From: Nereida sp. MMG025
GTDB taxonomy: Bacteria; Pseudomonadota; Alphaproteobacteria; Rhodobacterales; Rhodobacteraceae
Length of the DNA: 64,000 nucleotides
Reading direction: 5' to 3'
NCBI RefSeq assembly: GCF_021654165.1
Contig: NZ_JAKFZN010000001.1
Coordinates: 248,001-312,000, forward strand
Shown here: positions 22,409-33,108 of the stretch, piece by piece
Position numbering within the stretch: the stretch's first letter is position 1
Layout: each line of letters opens with the position of its first letter
Notes under the pieces: generated by a model
Seen by the model: the letters and a program-made list of their open reading frames with translations, nothing else
What the model was told of the DNA's origin: nothing
Database searches by the model: none
Program-made: the position numbers and the translations under genes

Positions 22409-23446
22409 ATGAACCTCAAAGAGTTATCCAAGAATCTGGGGCTATCGCCCACAACAGTCAGCCGCGCTTTGAATGGCTATCCCGAAGTGTCAGAGGCCAC
22501 CCGCGAGCGCGTGCGCAATGCTGCGCAGCAACATAATTACCATCCCAACACCCGCGCCAAAGCACTGGCCACGGGCCGCGCCATGGCGATCGGTCATGTG
22601 ATCCCTTTGTCCAATCAGCACGAGATGGTGAACCCCGTTTTCGGAGACTTCATATCCGGCGCAGGAGAGGTCTATGCGCAGCGCGGTTATGATATGGTTT
22701 TGTCGATTGTCGACGACGGCCAGGAAGAACGCGCCTACCGCGATCTCAAGGCCAAGGGCACGATTGATGGTGTCATCATTCACGGCCCGCACCGCAACGA
22801 CCCGCGCCCCGCATTGCTGACGGATCTGGGTCTGCCATTCGTGGTGCATGGGCGCACCGCGGCCGATCCCGACAGCTATTGGTGGATTGATATGAACAAC
22901 GCTCAGGCGTTTTACCGCGCCACACGCTTTTTGCTGGATCTGGGCCATCGCCGCATCGCGCTTTTTAACGGGTTGGAGCATATGGACTTTGCCCTTCGGC
23001 GGCGCAACGGATACGAACGCGCGATGACCGAGGCGGGTTTGACAACAGACACCGCGCTGATGCGCAGCGAAGAAATGTCCGAAAGCTATGGCTATCTTCA
23101 TGCGCGTGATCTGCTCAAAACCGACACCCCGCCGACCGCGTTTTTGGTCTCGTCGATCATTATGGCACTGGGCGTGCGCCGCGCCTTGGACGAATTGGGG
23201 CTGCGCATGGGCCAAGACGTCTCGATCCTGACGCATGACGACGGGCTGAGCTACTTTCCTAATGGCGGGGATGTTCCGATTTTTACATCGACGCAAAGTT
23301 CTGTGCGACAGGCAGGCCGCATGGTCGCTGATATGTTGATCGAACGCATCCTGACCCCGACCGCCCCGCCCAAAAGCCACCTTCTGGAAGCCGCCTTGAT
23401 TGTTGGCTCCTCAACTGGCCCTGCTCCGAAAGACCTATCGACGTGA
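22409..23446 (+). CDS. aglR: LacI-family repressor AglR
   Basis: A 345-residue regulator. The N-terminal helix-turn-helix MNLKELSKNLGLSPTTVSRALNG includes the LacI minor-groove hinge region, followed by a periplasmic-binding-protein-like sugar sensor (about 60-340). It is divergent from the agl operon and opens the aglR-GH1-glk transcript. The two operator palindromes in the shared upstream region are its likely targets, with an imported alpha-glucoside or its product as inducer. Confidence 0.93.
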   Translation: MNLKELSKNLGLSPTTVSRALNGYPEVSEATRERVRNAAQQHNYHPNTRAKALATGRAMAIGHVIPLSNQHEMVNPVFGDFISGAGEVYAQRGYDMVLSIVDDGQEERAYRDLKAKGTIDGVIIHGPHRNDPRPALLTDLGLPFVVHGRTAADPDSYWWIDMNNAQAFYRATRFLLDLGHRRIALFNGLEHMDFALRRRNGYERAMTEAGLTTDTALMRSEEMSESYGYLHARDLLKTDTPPTAFLVSSIIMALGVRRALDELGLRMGQDVSILTHDDGLSYFPNGGDVPIFTSTQSSVRQAGRMVADMLIERILTPTAPPKSHLLEAALIVGSSTGPAPKDLST

Positions 23447-24762
23447 CCAAATTTTCCTTCTCGCGCAGTGATTTTCCACAGGATTTTATCTGGGGCGCTG
23501 CAACATCAAGTTATCAAATCGAAGGCCATGCCTTTGGCGGCGCGGGCCCAACCCATTGGGACACCTTTGCCGCGACCCCGGGCAATGTGGTGCGGGCCGA
23601 AAATGGGGATACGGCGTGCGACCATTATCACCGATACGAACAAGACCTTGATCTGATCAAAGACGCAGGCTTGGACGCCTATCGCTTTTCAACATCTTGG
23701 GCGCGGGTGATGCCGGATGGAAAAGCGGTCAATCCGGACGGTCTGGATTTTTACGACAGGCTCACAGACGCGATGCTGGAACGCGGGCTGAAACCCTGCG
23801 CCACACTGTATCATTGGGAATTGCCCGCAGCATTGGCCGTGCAAGGCGGCTGGCAAAACCGCGATGTCGCAAAATGGTTTGGTGAGTTCACACATACCAT
23901 CATGGGCAAAATCGGCGATCGGATGCACAGCGTCGCCCCGATTAACGAGCCGTGGTGCGTGGGCTGGCTATCGCATTTTTTGGGCCATCATGCGCCCGGC
24001 TTGCGCGACATCCGCGCCACGGCCCACGCGATGCACCACGTGATGCTGGCCCATGGCACAGCGATTGGTGTCATGCGGGATCTGGGGCTGAAAAACCTTG
24101 GCGGCGTGTTCAATATGGAATGGGCCACCCCCGCCGATGATAGCCCCGAAGCTGCCCGCGCCGCAGAGCTTTATGACGGCTACTACAATCACTTTTTCCT
24201 CAGTGGTGTGTTCAAGGGGCGCTATCCTGACACTGTGATGGAGGGGCTTGGCCCACATATGCCCCAGGGGTGGCAGGACGATTTCAACGTCATTCAGGCA
24301 CCTTTAGACTGGGTTGGCGTAAACTACTACACACGCAAGCTAATCGCGCCCAACACCGATCCATGGCCGTCTCATGAAGAGGTTGAAGGCCCGCTGCCCA
24401 AAACCGATATGGCATGGGAAATCTATCCCCAAGGGCTTTACGAATTCCTCAAACGCACAGCCGACACCTACACAGGCACCCTGCCCCTCTACGTGACTGA
24501 AAACGGAATGGCCCACGCCTGTCCCGCCGAAGATGTGGATCAACCCCGCATCGATTATCTGCAGGCGCATATCGCCATGGCGCGAAAGGCGATGGACGAT
24601 GGCGTGCCGCTGAAAGGCTACATGATCTGGTCGCTTTTGGACAATTACGAATGGGCCTTGGGCTATGAAAAACGCTTTGGACTGGTGCATGTGGATTTTG
24701 ACACCTTGAAGCGCACCCCCAAAGCCTCGTATCAGGCGCTGGCAGCCGCTCTTAAAAGGTAA
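23443..24762 (+). CDS. GH1 beta-glucosidase
   Basis: A 439-residue family 1 glycoside hydrolase. The start is a GTG that overlaps the aglR stop as GTGA. The core motifs are FIWGAATSSYQIEG near the N-terminus, the acid/base Glu in the NEPW motif (about 168) and the nucleophile in YVTENG (about 350), ending with YEWALGYEKRFGLVHVDF. There is no signal peptide, so it acts in the cytoplasm on imported beta-glucosides, although its operon partner transporter is annotated for alpha-glucosides. Confidence 0.95.
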   Translation: MTKFSFSRSDFPQDFIWGAATSSYQIEGHAFGGAGPTHWDTFAATPGNVVRAENGDTACDHYHRYEQDLDLIKDAGLDAYRFSTSWARVMPDGKAVNPDGLDFYDRLTDAMLERGLKPCATLYHWELPAALAVQGGWQNRDVAKWFGEFTHTIMGKIGDRMHSVAPINEPWCVGWLSHFLGHHAPGLRDIRATAHAMHHVMLAHGTAIGVMRDLGLKNLGGVFNMEWATPADDSPEAARAAELYDGYYNHFFLSGVFKGRYPDTVMEGLGPHMPQGWQDDFNVIQAPLDWVGVNYYTRKLIAPNTDPWPSHEEVEGPLPKTDMAWEIYPQGLYEFLKRTADTYTGTLPLYVTENGMAHACPAEDVDQPRIDYLQAHIAMARKAMDDGVPLKGYMIWSLLDNYEWALGYEKRFGLVHVDFDTLKRTPKASYQALAAALKR

Positions 24763-24765
24763 CTC

Positions 24766-25734
24766 ATGTCTACTTCATCAAACAGCGTCGCACTTGTGGC
24801 GGATATCGGCGGCACAAACACACGTGTGGCCTTTGCCCATGGCACCGAAGTCCAGATGGCATCCGTGCGCCGCTTCAAGAACGAAAACTACGCAGGCCTT
24901 GCCCCGATTATCGCCGAATATATGGCGACAGAGGCCGTTGGACAGTGCGACGCGGCCTGCGTTGCTGTGGCAGGTCCGGTGCGCGACAGCGTAGGGACGA
25001 TGACCAATCTGGATTGGACGATCGACAAAGCGACATTGGCTGCGGCCACGGGCGCGACCAATGTGGCCATCCTGAATGATCTGCAAGCCCAAGGCCATGC
25101 GTTGGGGCATTTGGCACATGGCACGCTCACGGAAATTATTCCACAACCAGAGGCCAGCCCCTTGGCTGCGCGGCTGGTGATTGGCGTGGGCACAGGCTTC
25201 AACGCGGCCCCTGTTTTGCAGCTTGAAACGCACCGTGTGGTCACGCCTTCGGAATGCGGTCACGCCAACCTGCCGATCCGCAATGAAGAAGAATTGCGTT
25301 TGTGCCAGTTTGTTGAAACGGCGCATGGATTTCCCGCCGTTGAGGACGTCTTGTCAGGGCGCGGTCTGGAGCGCGTCTATGACTGGCTTGGTCAAGAAGA
25401 TGGCGATCCCCGCCCGCTGAAAGCAGCACAAATCATGCAGGCCGTGGCAGATGGCGAAGACCGCGCGCAGCGTGCGCTGGCGGTCTTTATCAAAATCCTC
25501 GGCACGGTTGCGGGCAATCTGTCGCTGATCCACCTGCCCTTTGGGGGCGTCTATCTGGTGGGCGGTGTCGCGCGGGCCGTGTTGCCCTATCTGCAGGATA
25601 TGGGCTTTTCAGACAGCTTCCGTGACAAGGGCCGTTTTGCGGGGTTCATGCGCAACTTTGGTGTATCGGTCGTTGAAGATGACTACGCCGCTCTGACGGG
25701 CTGCGCCAATCATCTGGCGGCAAGCGCGGTCTAG
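24766..25734 (+). CDS. glk: Glucokinase
   Basis: A 322-residue ATP-dependent glucokinase of the proteobacterial Glk family. It shows the phosphate-binding ADIGGTNTR (about 11-19), LNDLQAQGH with the sugar-contacting Asp, and TPSECGHANL. It phosphorylates glucose released by AglA and the GH1 enzyme. It starts 4 bases after the GH1 stop, so the three genes form one operon. Its stop codon shares the CTAG palindrome with the stop of the convergent modC. Confidence 0.95.
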   Translation: MSTSSNSVALVADIGGTNTRVAFAHGTEVQMASVRRFKNENYAGLAPIIAEYMATEAVGQCDAACVAVAGPVRDSVGTMTNLDWTIDKATLAAATGATNVAILNDLQAQGHALGHLAHGTLTEIIPQPEASPLAARLVIGVGTGFNAAPVLQLETHRVVTPSECGHANLPIRNEEELRLCQFVETAHGFPAVEDVLSGRGLERVYDWLGQEDGDPRPLKAAQIMQAVADGEDRAQRALAVFIKILGTVAGNLSLIHLPFGGVYLVGGVARAVLPYLQDMGFSDSFRDKGRFAGFMRNFGVSVVEDDYAALTGCANHLAASAV

Positions 25735-26807
25735 GCACCGATCTGCGCAGGCGCCATCGACATGGTCTTGAGCATGGCCCAACACGCCTGCCCCTCGCGC
25801 AGCTCAAGCCCGTCCAGCGACCGCTTGGTCAGACGCGCCAAAAGCATATCACCGCCACACTCCAGCGTCACCAAAGCCCCGGGGCCGTCGCCGCGCCGTA
25901 TGGCCCGGACAATCGCGGGCCAAGTGTTCAATGCGCTGACATCCTTGGGCTGTGACAAGCTGATGGTGATGTCTTTGGCCAGAACCCGCAGCTTATAGCG
26001 TGTCCCCAATGGATCATCGGTAAGGGGCACCAACAACGTGCCGCCCGCGCAGTTCAGTTGCGACAGCCCGTCATCGAAATGGGCGTTTAGCTGACCCGTG
26101 ATCACCGCGCCCATCTGCGCGATGCCAAGCCGCGGCGCGACAACGGGATCGGCCAGAATATCTGTCACAGGCCCGCTTGCGATTGTACGGCCCGTGTCCA
26201 TCAAAACCATGTAATCGGCCAGCTGCGCCACGTCATTCAGATCATGGGTTACCAACAGCATCGGCATGGCAAGATGATCGCGTAGCCGCGCCAGATAGGG
26301 CAGAATTTCGGATTTGCGGGATTGATCAAGCGAGGCCAAAGGCTCATCAAGGATCAACGCATGCGGGGCCGACAACAACGCACGCCCGATGGCCACGCGC
26401 TGCGCTTCTCCACCAGACAGGCTTGGGCAATCACGGTCCAAAAGCGCCGAAATGCCCAACAGGCCTGCCACCTCGTCAAGCCCAAGGGTGCCGCCTTTGC
26501 GAAAGCCCGCACCAAACAGCAAGTTGCGCCGCACCGACATATGGCTGAACAACCGCGGCTCCTGAAAGACCACGCCAAGCCCGCGGGCTTCGGGGCGCAA
26601 GTTCACGCCTCGTTCGGTATCCAAAAGGGTCTTGCCTGCGATTGTCACCATACCTGTTTTGGGGCTTTCCAACCCTGCAATCACCTTTAGCGTCGTTGAC
26701 TTGCCAGCACCTGACGGGCCAAACAACGCGGTCACACCCGCAGGCGCTTCGAACCGCACATCAAAGGGCAGCTGTCCAAGATGATGCTGAAACGCGACCG
26801 AAATCAT
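25731..26807 (-). CDS. modC: Molybdate ABC transporter ATP-binding protein
   Basis: A 358-residue ATPase with Walker A GPSGAGKST, signature LSGGEAQRVAIGRALL, Walker B ALILDEPLASLD, and a C-terminal MOP/TOBE molybdate-sensing domain (VLAKDITISL region). I chose the ATG at 26807 because it overlaps the modB stop as ATGA; the frame stays open to a start nine codons further upstream. It is the last gene of modABC. Confidence 0.93.
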   Translation of the reverse strand: MISVAFQHHLGQLPFDVRFEAPAGVTALFGPSGAGKSTTLKVIAGLESPKTGMVTIAGKTLLDTERGVNLRPEARGLGVVFQEPRLFSHMSVRRNLLFGAGFRKGGTLGLDEVAGLLGISALLDRDCPSLSGGEAQRVAIGRALLSAPHALILDEPLASLDQSRKSEILPYLARLRDHLAMPMLLVTHDLNDVAQLADYMVLMDTGRTIASGPVTDILADPVVAPRLGIAQMGAVITGQLNAHFDDGLSQLNCAGGTLLVPLTDDPLGTRYKLRVLAKDITISLSQPKDVSALNTWPAIVRAIRRGDGPGALVTLECGGDMLLARLTKRSLDGLELREGQACWAMLKTMSMAPAQIGA

Positions 26808-27484
26808 GCGCGGCGCCCCCGTCGGATCAGCCATTCACTCAGCGCAACAGCGCCCACAGCCAAAACGCATGACATGCCCACCAACCACGCAACCGCCCCT
26901 TCCGCACCGGGCACCTGCAAAAAGGCATAGATGGCCGAAGGGATCGTTTGCGTTTGCCCCGGGATCGAGGCCACAAAGGTGATCGTTGCGCCAAATTCGC
27001 CCAAAGCTTTGGCAAAAGCCAACACGCAACCTGCGATCAAACCGTTTTTCATCAAGGGCAAGGTGATCAATCGAAACCGCGCAAATCGCTTGGCCCCCAG
27101 TGTTGCCGCGGCTTGCTCGACCTTGGGGTCCACGGCCTCTATCGCCTGTTGAAAGGCACGCACCATCAACGGAAACCCCATGACAGCCGCCGCCAGCACG
27201 GCCCCCGTCCAGCGAAAGGCCAGGACAATCCCGAAATCTGCCAAAAACCCGCCGATTGGCCCCTGCACACCAAAGGCGATCAACAGGAAATACCCCGTGA
27301 CCACGGGCGGCAACACCAACGGCAAATGCACCAAAGCAGACAGGGCCACACGGCCCCGAAACTGACCCCGAGCCAACAGATGCGCGACCCACAACGCCAG
27401 TGGAAACATCACCACTGTGGCAACGGATGCCACCTTCAAAGACAGCAAAACGGCCTGCCACACCTCTGGCGGAAGCTGCATCAT
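26804..27484 (-). CDS. modB: Molybdate ABC transporter permease
   Basis: A 226-residue inner-membrane permease with about five transmembrane helices and the EAA-loop region EAVDPKVEQAAATLGAKRFARF. The family length is about 225-230. The start codon overlaps the modA stop (ATGA), and its end overlaps modC. Together with ModA and ModC it imports molybdate for molybdopterin enzymes. Confidence 0.93.
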   Translation of the reverse strand: MMQLPPEVWQAVLLSLKVASVATVVMFPLALWVAHLLARGQFRGRVALSALVHLPLVLPPVVTGYFLLIAFGVQGPIGGFLADFGIVLAFRWTGAVLAAAVMGFPLMVRAFQQAIEAVDPKVEQAAATLGAKRFARFRLITLPLMKNGLIAGCVLAFAKALGEFGATITFVASIPGQTQTIPSAIYAFLQVPGAEGAVAWLVGMSCVLAVGAVALSEWLIRRGRRA

Positions 27485-28209
27485 GGCGCCGCCTCAAAAC
27501 CCGCGGCCAACAACGCGTCCTGCGCGGCAGGTGACAACAAGAATTGCACAAACCCGTGGTCCTGCCCCCCGCTGACCCGTGCTGCCACATAGGCAACCTG
27601 CGCGTGCACGTCCGCTGGTATCTGTGCGGCCACGTGCACCTTTTCGCTGCTCTGCGCATCGGTTGCGTAAACGACGGCCAAAGGCACCTCTCCGCGCTCT
27701 GCCAAAACCAAAGCGGCGCGGGCATTATCAGCTTCCACAATGCGCGCGGCCAGATCATCCCAGACGCGCAGGTTGTCCAGCGCCTCGCGCGCATAAATCC
27801 CCACCGGCACCGCATCGAGAAAGCCAAGCGCCAGCCGCCCCGCGCCTAACTGCTGCGTCCAAGCCTGCGCATCATAAGGGTCAAATGCCACTGCCTGCGC
27901 CCCCACCACAACCAGACGGTTGCGTGCAAAAACCTGCGCATCAGCAACATGGCCTGTGCCGTCCAAAACATCGCTCCACGCGGTATTGGCGGATAAAAAC
28001 ACATCCGCAGGTGCGCCTTGCTGAATTTGGCGGGCCAATAAGGATGTCGCAGCATAAGACACAAAGACCGAATGCCCAGTCGCGGCCTCGAACGCCTCGG
28101 CGATCGGGTCAATCGCAGGTTTCAGGCTGGCGGCCGCAAAAACTGTGACCTGCGCTGCCTGCGCAGCGCCTGCCCAAATCATCAAAGATATCGCCAAAAT
28201 CAATCGCAT
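27481..28209 (-). CDS. modA: Molybdate-binding periplasmic protein
   Basis: A 242-residue solute-binding protein with a signal peptide (MRLILAISLMIWAGAAQA). The mature protein begins AQVTVFAAASLKPAID, the ModA signature that binds the oxyanion, with the second-lobe motif FLDAVPVGIYAREAL. It is the first gene of modABC. I saw no clear ModE-type palindrome in the 39 bases before the start. Confidence 0.93.
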   Translation of the reverse strand: MRLILAISLMIWAGAAQAAQVTVFAAASLKPAIDPIAEAFEAATGHSVFVSYAATSLLARQIQQGAPADVFLSANTAWSDVLDGTGHVADAQVFARNRLVVVGAQAVAFDPYDAQAWTQQLGAGRLALGFLDAVPVGIYAREALDNLRVWDDLAARIVEADNARAALVLAERGEVPLAVVYATDAQSSEKVHVAAQIPADVHAQVAYVAARVSGGQDHGFVQFLLSPAAQDALLAAGFEAAP

Positions 28210-28248
28210 GGGAGCACAGTGACACGCAGCCGCGACAGCGCCAAGGGC

Positions 28249-29748
28249 TTAGCGTGTGCCGCCCGAACTGAGCGTGCGCGCGATGGCATCTTTCCACCCC
28301 GCATAGCGTGCCGCGCGGGTGTCATCGGCCATTTGCGGCTCAAACCGCCAGTCGAGCGCCCACGTCTGCGCAAATCCCGCCTGATCGGGGTAAACGCCCG
28401 CTTGCATGCCTGCCAGCCACGCCGCACCAAGCGCCGTTGTCTCCAAAACCTTGGGCCTGTCCACCTGCGCCCCGATGATGTCGGCCAAAAACTGCATGGT
28501 CCAATCGCTTGCCGACATGCCGCCATCAACACGCAATACGGCCTGTCCGCCCTGCGCCTGCCAATCGGCAGTCATCGCTTCCAGCAAATCGCGGGTCTGA
28601 AAGCCCACACTTTCAAGGGCCGCACGCGCAAACTCCTCTGGCCCCGACCCACGCGTCAGCCCGAAAATCGCGCCACGGCTCTCTGCATCCCAATATGGCG
28701 CGCCCAGTCCCGTGAAGGCAGGCACCAGATAGAGCTCTTGGCCCGGATCCGCCTTTTCCGCCAACCCTTGGGTTTCGGATGCCTCGCGGATCATCTTCAC
28801 GCCGTCGCGCAGCCATTGCACAACAGCACCCGCAATAAAGATCGACCCCTCAAGCGCATAGGTCGGCTTGCCATCGAACTGATAGGCGATTGTACCAAGC
28901 AGGCGGTTTTGGCTCTCGACAAGCGTATCACCCGTGTTCAACAGCGCAAAACAACCTGTGCCATAGGTGCTTTTCAACATCCCCGGTGCAAAACAGGCCT
29001 GCCCAAGCGTTGCCGCCTGCTGATCCCCTGCGACCCCCAAGATCGGCAAGGGCACCCCGAAGAGATCGGCGCGGGTTTCACCGAAATGGGCCGCACAGTC
29101 ATGGACCTTTGGCAGCATTTGCATCGGAATATTCAACAAGGCGCAAATCTCGGCGTCCCATACCCCATCGCGGATATTATACAGCATCGTCCGCGCGGCA
29201 TTGGTGGCATCCGTGACGTGGGACGCACCACCTGTCAGCTTCCAGATCAAAAAGCTATCCACCGTGCCGAACAGCAATTCGCCCTTTTCGGCGCGTGCGC
29301 GCGCGCCATCGGTATTGTCCAAAATCCATTTCAGTTTCGTCCCGCTGAAATACGGATCCAGCAGCAGGCCAGTCTTGCGGGTGATCATCGCCTCGTGACC
29401 ATCGGCTTTGAGCGCCTGGCACATCTCGGCCGTGCGGCGGTCTTGCCAAACAATCGCATTGCCAACCGCCTGCCCGGTGGCTTTGTCCCACACCACCGTT
29501 GTTTCGCGTTGGTTGGTAATGCCGATCGCAGCAATATCGGCCGCAGAAATCCCCGCCTTCTCCATCACCGCGCGGCAGGTGCCCGCTGTGGTGGACCATA
29601 GATCGGTCGGATCATGTTCGACCCAACCTGATTGCGGGAAATGCTGCGGAAACTCTTCTTGCGCCGTCGCATGCACGCCCATGTCTTGGTCAAACAGGAT
29701 CGCACGGCTGGACGTCGTGCCTTGATCAATCGCCAGAATAAACGTCAT
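28249..29748 (-). CDS. glpK: Glycerol kinase
   Basis: A 499-residue FGGY kinase making glycerol 3-phosphate. It has [18 protein letters not shown] at the start, [14 protein letters not shown], and the glycerol-site YGTGCF and GLGAPYWD motifs. The true start is the ATG at 29748, which overlaps the glpD stop (ATGA) after an AAGGGAGC ribosome-binding site; a longer open frame into glpD (to 29835) is not expected to be used. Confidence 0.97.
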   Translation of the reverse strand: MTFILAIDQGTTSSRAILFDQDMGVHATAQEEFPQHFPQSGWVEHDPTDLWSTTAGTCRAVMEKAGISAADIAAIGITNQRETTVVWDKATGQAVGNAIVWQDRRTAEMCQALKADGHEAMITRKTGLLLDPYFSGTKLKWILDNTDGARARAEKGELLFGTVDSFLIWKLTGGASHVTDATNAARTMLYNIRDGVWDAEICALLNIPMQMLPKVHDCAAHFGETRADLFGVPLPILGVAGDQQAATLGQACFAPGMLKSTYGTGCFALLNTGDTLVESQNRLLGTIAYQFDGKPTYALEGSIFIAGAVVQWLRDGVKMIREASETQGLAEKADPGQELYLVPAFTGLGAPYWDAESRGAIFGLTRGSGPEEFARAALESVGFQTRDLLEAMTADWQAQGGQAVLRVDGGMSASDWTMQFLADIIGAQVDRPKVLETTALGAAWLAGMQAGVYPDQAGFAQTWALDWRFEPQMADDTRAARYAGWKDAIARTLSSGGTR

Positions 29749-31304
29749 TGCATGCTCCCTTCGGACTTGAACCACGCCGACAGCATCGCCCGTTCGGTTG
29801 TTCCCATGTGAAGACCCAGTTTTGTGCGCCGCCACAACACATCGTCGGCGCAGGTGACAAATTCGTTTGCGATCTGCCAGCGCACCTCGCGTTCGCTCAG
29901 CGTTGCACCAAAATGTTTGCCCAAATCATCCATGATTTTGGCATCGCCCAACACGTCCCACGCCTCGGTCCCATAGGCGCGGATCAGCCGCAGGGCGTGC
30001 CTGTCTATCAAAAACGGGTAGTCTCCTTGCAGCTTGGCCACCAACGCGTCAACCCCGTCGACGGGAAAGTCCCCACCCGGCATCGCAACGCCTGCCGTCC
30101 AGTCAGATCCCATCTGCGGGAAAATTTCGTCCAGCTTGGCCAGCGCGTGTTTGGCCAGTTTGCGATATGTTGTGATTTTCCCACCAAAGATGTTCAAAAC
30201 AGGCGCGCCGGCTTCATCCAGAGACAACACATAGTCGCGCGTTGCAGCCGTGGCCGAACTGGCCCCGTCATCATAAAGCGGTCTTACCCCCGAATAGGTC
30301 CAGACAATGTCTTTCGGCGATATGTCCTTTTTCAGATAATTATTTATGAAATCAATCAGGTAGTCGCGCTCAGCATCAGATATTTCGGCAGCTGTATCAG
30401 CCTGTGTGTGTTCTGCATCTGTCGTGCCGATCAGCGTAAAATCATATTCGTAGGGAATGGCAAAAATGATCCGCCCGTCCTCGCCTTGAAAAAAGTAGCA
30501 CTTGTCATGATCGAACAATTTGCGCGTCACGATGTGCGAGCCGCGCACCAGCCGCACGCCCTCGCTTGTGTTCTGGCGCACCACGCCACGGATCACATCT
30601 TCAACCCACGGCCCCGCAGCGTTGACCAGACATTTGGCGCGGATCACCGCACCGTCCTCCAGCGTGACCTCCCAGTGATCGGGCCGCCGATCGGCACTCA
30701 CCACCTTGGTGCGCGGCATGATCTTGGCACCGCGCGCCTGCGCATCCCGCGCGTTCAGAATGACCAGACGACTGTCTTCGACCCAACAATCCGAATACTC
30801 GAACGCCTTGGCAAAACGATCATCCAGCGGCGCACCAACAGGGTCGCGCGTCAAATCCACCGTCTTTGTGCCGGGCAACACTTTGCGCCCGCCCATATTG
30901 TCATAGAGAAACAAGCCCAATCGGATCAGCCACGCGGGCCTACGCCCTTTCATCCAAGGCATCACAAACGACAACAGCTTGGACGTGGGCGTATCGCTTT
31001 CAAACCGCATATCTTTGTGAAACGGCAACACAAACCGCATGGGCCAACTGATGTGCGGCATCGCCTTGAGCAGCGTTTCACGCTCGATCAGGCTTTCGCG
31101 TACCAGACGAAACTCAAAAAATTCCAGATACCGCAGTCCGCCGTGAAACAGCTTGGTCGATGAACTTGACGTGGCCCATCCAAGATCATTCATCTCGGCC
31201 AGCGCCACCTTCAGCCCCCGCCCCTGCGCATCACGCGCAATACCGCAGCCGTTCACACCGCCGCCAATAACAAACAGGTCATAAAGGGTGTTGTCTTCGG
31301 TCAT
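29745..31304 (-). CDS. glpD: Glycerol-3-phosphate dehydrogenase (FAD)
   Basis: A 519-residue membrane-associated flavoenzyme oxidising glycerol 3-phosphate to dihydroxyacetone phosphate and passing electrons to ubiquinone. The FAD fold begins with [18 protein letters not shown], followed by [22 protein letters not shown], and a C-terminal DAO_C domain. It is coupled to glpK by a 4-base overlap. The glycerol transporter and regulator are not in the window. Confidence 0.97.
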   Translation of the reverse strand: MTEDNTLYDLFVIGGGVNGCGIARDAQGRGLKVALAEMNDLGWATSSSSTKLFHGGLRYLEFFEFRLVRESLIERETLLKAMPHISWPMRFVLPFHKDMRFESDTPTSKLLSFVMPWMKGRRPAWLIRLGLFLYDNMGGRKVLPGTKTVDLTRDPVGAPLDDRFAKAFEYSDCWVEDSRLVILNARDAQARGAKIMPRTKVVSADRRPDHWEVTLEDGAVIRAKCLVNAAGPWVEDVIRGVVRQNTSEGVRLVRGSHIVTRKLFDHDKCYFFQGEDGRIIFAIPYEYDFTLIGTTDAEHTQADTAAEISDAERDYLIDFINNYLKKDISPKDIVWTYSGVRPLYDDGASSATAATRDYVLSLDEAGAPVLNIFGGKITTYRKLAKHALAKLDEIFPQMGSDWTAGVAMPGGDFPVDGVDALVAKLQGDYPFLIDRHALRLIRAYGTEAWDVLGDAKIMDDLGKHFGATLSEREVRWQIANEFVTCADDVLWRRTKLGLHMGTTERAMLSAWFKSEGSMQ

Positions 31305-31328
31305 GTTACGCGCTCCCCCCGCATCCCA

Positions 31329-32363
31329 CTACGGTGGCGCTAACAAATCTGACTGTGAAATCCAAGACCCAAAGGGCAGGCAAACCGCCCTCTTGTCATC
31401 GCCGACAATCCTCAACGCCTCGTTTTCCAGTGTCACATCGCTGATGCCCGACCAGCCTTGGGGCCATGCAAGTGACACAATGGCGTGGTCAATCACATGG
31501 GTTGGGCCAAGCGCATAAGCCGTAGGCACGCCTGCCGCACGCAATGCATCCCCCACCAACGCCGCCGCGCAGCCGTCCTCTACCCCCAGAACACCGCGGT
31601 GCCGTCCGTTCCAAGGCCGCGCACTGCGCCCGCCGTTGGAATACCAAAGCATCGTTATGGGCAGTTGCGCAGGCCGCTTCAGGATCAGCACGATATCGCG
31701 TTCAGCTTCGCGCATCACCGCCGTCCAGCCCAGATCATTGCCTGGCTCCTCAACGCAGACCACAAAATCCTCGGTCACCTGATCGGGGTAGCGCGTCAGA
31801 TCAAAGCCGTGAAACGCACCAAACGCCGTCGCTGTCTGTCCACTGGGCAACCAGTTTTTCCCCGCCTCCAGCGCGGTCTGGGGCGTCATCACACGCCGCT
31901 TGGCAGAGGTGAAAATACGCCCGCCGTCCTGCATATGAACCATCGGATGATGGGCAAGGCTGGCCGCGCCAGACCCACCTTCGATCACATGACATTGCTT
32001 GAGGATCGGTGCCTCTTCCGAGAGCGCCAGCCCCTTGCACAGCCGCGCCCCCAAGACAGGCGTCCGCAGATCAAACCAATCCACGCCGTTGTTGCGGCCG
32101 CGATGATCCCAAGGGCTTTGCGCGCATGGCCCATGCGGCGGCCCCGCGCCTTCACCGCCAAACGGCATGGCGAAAAAGTCCTCGGACAGGCGACGGTCCA
32201 CCAATGGGATCGCATCATCCGCCTGCACATCAGGTTCGCCGCGCCACGGCACCGCATGCAGCGGCGCACGCCCGTCCAAACACAGCCCCGTCAGATGCCC
32301 CACATCCGTTTCCAGCCCAACACGGTTTGATCCCGCCTCAAGCCAATGGGCGTCAGTCACCAC
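31329..32363 (-). CDS. Conserved protein, possible galactose mutarotase-like fold
   Basis: About 344 residues. No enzyme family is certain. Features resembling the aldose-epimerase (mutarotase) fold are [15 protein letters not shown] near the start, a [12 protein letters not shown] segment (HG before an aromatic) at about residue 75, and a [13 protein letters not shown] segment recalling the family's 'HPYF' region. Three successive GTG codons (32366, 32363, 32360) overlap the end of rlmE and are the likely start choices; I give the middle one. The open frame upstream into rlmE is a shadow. It is cotranscribed with ppx-rlmE. Confidence 0.6.
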   Translation of the reverse strand: MVTDAHWLEAGSNRVGLETDVGHLTGLCLDGRAPLHAVPWRGEPDVQADDAIPLVDRRLSEDFFAMPFGGEGAGPPHGPCAQSPWDHRGRNNGVDWFDLRTPVLGARLCKGLALSEEAPILKQCHVIEGGSGAASLAHHPMVHMQDGGRIFTSAKRRVMTPQTALEAGKNWLPSGQTATAFGAFHGFDLTRYPDQVTEDFVVCVEEPGNDLGWTAVMREAERDIVLILKRPAQLPITMLWYSNGGRSARPWNGRHRGVLGVEDGCAAALVGDALRAAGVPTAYALGPTHVIDHAIVSLAWPQGWSGISDVTLENEALRIVGDDKRAVCLPFGSWISQSDLLAPP

Positions 32364-33108
32364 CACGAAACCCTGTGGCCACAACAAATTTTTCTGAACT
32401 GTCCGACCGCGACGCAGGCGGTTTGACGTTGGCCACTTTGGTAAACTTCTGCTTGAGCAGCTTTTGCAAATCGCCTTCGGCCCCGCCCGCCAGCACTTTG
32501 GCCACAAAGGTGCCGCCAGGGTCCAGCACGTCAAAGGCAAAGTAAGCCGCCGCCTCGCAAAGCGCCATGATCCGCAAGTGATCGGTCTGTTTATGGCCCG
32601 AACTGGCCGCCGCCATATCCGACATCACCACATCGGCCTTGCCGCCAAGCCAGCCCTTCACCTTTTCATCCGCATCGTCTTCCAGAAAATCCAGAACATG
32701 CAGATCGCACCCTGCAATCGGTTCAACCTCTTGCAGATCAATCCCGAGAATTGTACCCTGTTTCTTGGCAGGCCGGTCGCCAAGCGCATTTACGCGGCGC
32801 ACCGCCACCTGACACCACCCCCCCGGCGCACATCCAAGGTCCACAACCCGCGCACCCGGCACCAGAAAGCGGAATTTATCGTCCAGCTCCAATATCTTAT
32901 AAGCCGCCCGCCCACGGTAGCCATCGGCCTGCGCACGCTTGACATAAGGGTCGTTCAACTGCCGTTGCAGCCACAGCGTGGACGACATCTTGCGCCCCCG
33001 CGCTGTCTTGACCTTCACTTTCAGATCCCGCTGCCCGCGGCCCGATGTGTTCTTTTTCTTGGCAGGTTTCTTGGGGCCGCTTGGCCCGCCCGCTGTGCCA
33101 TCAGTCAT
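32353..33108 (-). CDS. rlmE: 23S rRNA 2'-O-ribose U2552 methyltransferase RlmE
   Basis: A 251-residue FtsJ/RrmJ-family enzyme. It has a Lys/Arg-rich N-terminal tail (about 10-40), the SAM motif [13 protein letters not shown] (about 86-98), the [15 protein letters not shown] region with the catalytic Asp, and the KVLAGG segment containing the catalytic Lys, the K-D-K-E tetrad layout of the family. It overlaps ppx by 8 bases upstream and the mutarotase-like gene downstream. Confidence 0.95.
   Translation of the reverse strand: MTDGTAGGPSGPKKPAKKKNTSGRGQRDLKVKVKTARGRKMSSTLWLQRQLNDPYVKRAQADGYRGRAAYKILELDDKFRFLVPGARVVDLGCAPGGWCQVAVRRVNALGDRPAKKQGTILGIDLQEVEPIAGCDLHVLDFLEDDADEKVKGWLGGKADVVMSDMAAASSGHKQTDHLRIMALCEAAAYFAFDVLDPGGTFVAKVLAGGAEGDLQKLLKQKFTKVANVKPPASRSDSSEKFVVATGFRGGD

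Noticed and set aside
29749-29835. Upstream extension of glpK
   Set aside because: The extra 29 residues lie inside glpD and lack homology; the ATGA overlap start at 29748 gives the normal N-terminus.
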